In this document: in pieces, positions 63,232 through 64,000 of the stretch
How positions within the stretch are numbered: position 1 is the stretch's first letter
How the letters are laid out: the number at the start of each line of letters is the position of its first letter
DNA from: an uncultured Bacteroidota bacterium
GTDB lineage: Bacteria; Bacteroidota; Bacteroidia; 2-12-FULL-35-15
Assembly (NCBI GenBank): GCA_903926385.1
Contig: CAIYIS010000059.1
Coordinates: forward strand, 124,001 to 188,000
DNA length: 64,000 nucleotides
Reading direction: 5' to 3'
Program-made: the position numbers and the translations under genes
Notes under the pieces: generated by a model
What the model saw: the letters and a program-made list of their open reading frames with translations, nothing else
Databases searched by the model: none
Told to the model about the DNA's origin: nothing

Positions 63232-64000
63232 TGAAGTTTTTAAAAGACATACTGTATAAAGTTAATTTAACTGAAGTTATTGGTTCGACCAATGTTGCAA
63301 TAACGGCTATTAGTTTCGATTCACGCAAAATTGAAAAGAATAGTTTGTTTATAGCCGTGAGAGGAACACAAAGCGATGGGCATAAATTTATCGAAATGAC
63401 GATAACTTCCGGTGTTAGTGCTGTTATTTGTGAAGAGTTTCCCAATGAAATAAACAAGAATATTACTTATATAAAAGTCAAAGACAGTTCATTTGCATTG
63501 GGAATTATTGCAAGTAATTTCTATGATAATCCTTCTGAAAAAATAAAACTTGTTGGTGTTACCGGAACAAACGGGAAAACAACAACTGTAACACTTCTAT
63601 TTAATCTGTTTCGAAAACTGGGTTACAATGTTGGTTTGTTGTCTACAGTAAAAAATCAAATCAACAATCAAGTTTTAGAGTCTGTTCATACAACTCCTGA
63701 TGCAATTCAACTTAATTATTTGCTTAGTGAGATGATCAAAAATAATTGCACTCATTGCTTTATGGAGGTTAGTTCTCATGCTGTGGTTCAAAACAGGATT
63801 GGGGGAGTACACTTTACGGGTGCTGTATTTACCAATATTACTCACGACCATCTTGACTATCACAAAACTTTTGCCGAGTACATTAAGGCAAAAAAAACAT
63901 TTTTTGATAATCTTAGTAATAATGCATTTGCCCTTACAAACAGGGACGATACAAACGGAAACTTGATGTTACAGAACTCAAAGGCAATTAGGAAAACATA
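63231..64000 (+). CDS. murE: UDP-N-acetylmuramoyl-tripeptide synthetase MurE, 5' part
   Basis: MurE adds the third amino acid (normally meso-diaminopimelate) to UDP-MurNAc-L-Ala-D-Glu. The frame is open from the ATG at 63231 to the window edge, giving 256 residues. Visible: the substrate-binding DSRKIEKNSLFIAVRGTQSDGHKFI region (about 30-55), the ATP loop GTNGKTTT (112-119), SVHTTPDA, MEVSSHAV and NITHDHLDYH. The DNP(R)-type residues that would show DAP or lysine preference lie beyond the window. It overlaps ftsI by one base (TAATG), so translation is probably coupled. Confidence 0.95.
   Translation, partial: MKFLKDILYKVNLTEVIGSTNVAITAISFDSRKIEKNSLFIAVRGTQSDGHKFIEMTITSGVSAVICEEFPNEINKNITYIKVKDSSFALGIIASNFYDNPSEKIKLVGVTGTNGKTTTVTLLFNLFRKLGYNVGLLSTVKNQINNQVLESVHTTPDAIQLNYLLSEMIKNNCTHCFMEVSSHAVVQNRIGGVHFTGAVFTNITHDHLDYHKTFAEYIKAKKTFFDNLSNNAFALTNRDDTNGNLMLQNSKAIRKT

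Noticed and set aside
63531-63570. Possible frameshift in murE at the A-rich run
   Set aside because: Re-counting the bases shows a single continuous frame through the ATP-binding motif to the window edge.
1-64000. tRNA or rRNA genes, transposases, integrases and prophage genes
   Set aside because: I looked through the intergenic regions and protein products and saw none.

Overview
The window is AT-rich chromosomal DNA from a member of the Bacteroidota. The evidence is consistent. Seven secreted proteins end in type IX secretion (T9SS) sorting domains and carry PKD-like, SprB, RCC1 or SBBP repeats. A DUF4249 lipoprotein is present, the gene order ftsH - LUD protein - cdsA occurs, and the dcw cluster runs mraZ-rsmH-ftsL-ftsI-murE. 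About two dozen intergenic regions carry a -7 box of the form TAnnTTTG or TAnnTTCG, the promoter type of this phylum. I cannot name genus or species.

Layout. 1-4.5 kb: the 3' part of ftsH, a LUD-domain gene, cdsA and a glutamate-family dehydrogenase. 4.5-9.9 kb: a seven-bladed RCC1 secreted protein, an orphan protein with an RNA polymerase alpha-CTD-like module, and a SprB/PKD protein with a type B sorting domain. 9.9-14.5 kb: pheT and dnaK. 14.6-19.7 kb: a DUF4249 lipoprotein and two T9SS cargo genes whose 3' ends are nearly identical. 19.7-22.3 kb: a long intergenic stretch with a 21-bp tandem array, an unknown 225-residue protein, a candidate small RNA and a small lipoprotein. 22.5-30.3 kb: panB, an RluA-type pseudouridine synthase, arfB, a cell-wall amidase translationally coupled to a TPR sensor kinase and its LuxR-type regulator, then an outer-membrane protein behind a perfect inverted repeat. 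30.4-45.3 kb: an unknown protein, two very large PKD-like repeat proteins (2118 and 1551 residues), a small secreted protein, and a predicted aminopeptidase. 45.4-51.3 kb: a YdcF-type protein, an exported MsrB, a ComM-type ATPase, a second 21-bp tandem array and an Omp28-like T9SS protein. 51.4-59 kb: gmhA, an acyltransferase, and a pabB-tilS-membrane protein-dsbD operon. 59.2 kb to the end: mraZ (with its own three-repeat operator), rsmH, ftsL, ftsI and the start of murE.

The features that stand out from ordinary annotation are two non-coding arrays with the same 21-bp period but different unit sequences (20132-20530 and 48592-48824). The first holds a 32-bp perfect palindrome; the second is bracketed by a roughly 135-bp direct duplication of a divergent promoter region. 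I know of no name for this class. Other points of interest are the orphan alpha-CTD protein, the higher-order duplication inside the 2118-residue PKD-like protein, and the operator-like palindrome beside the two-component system.
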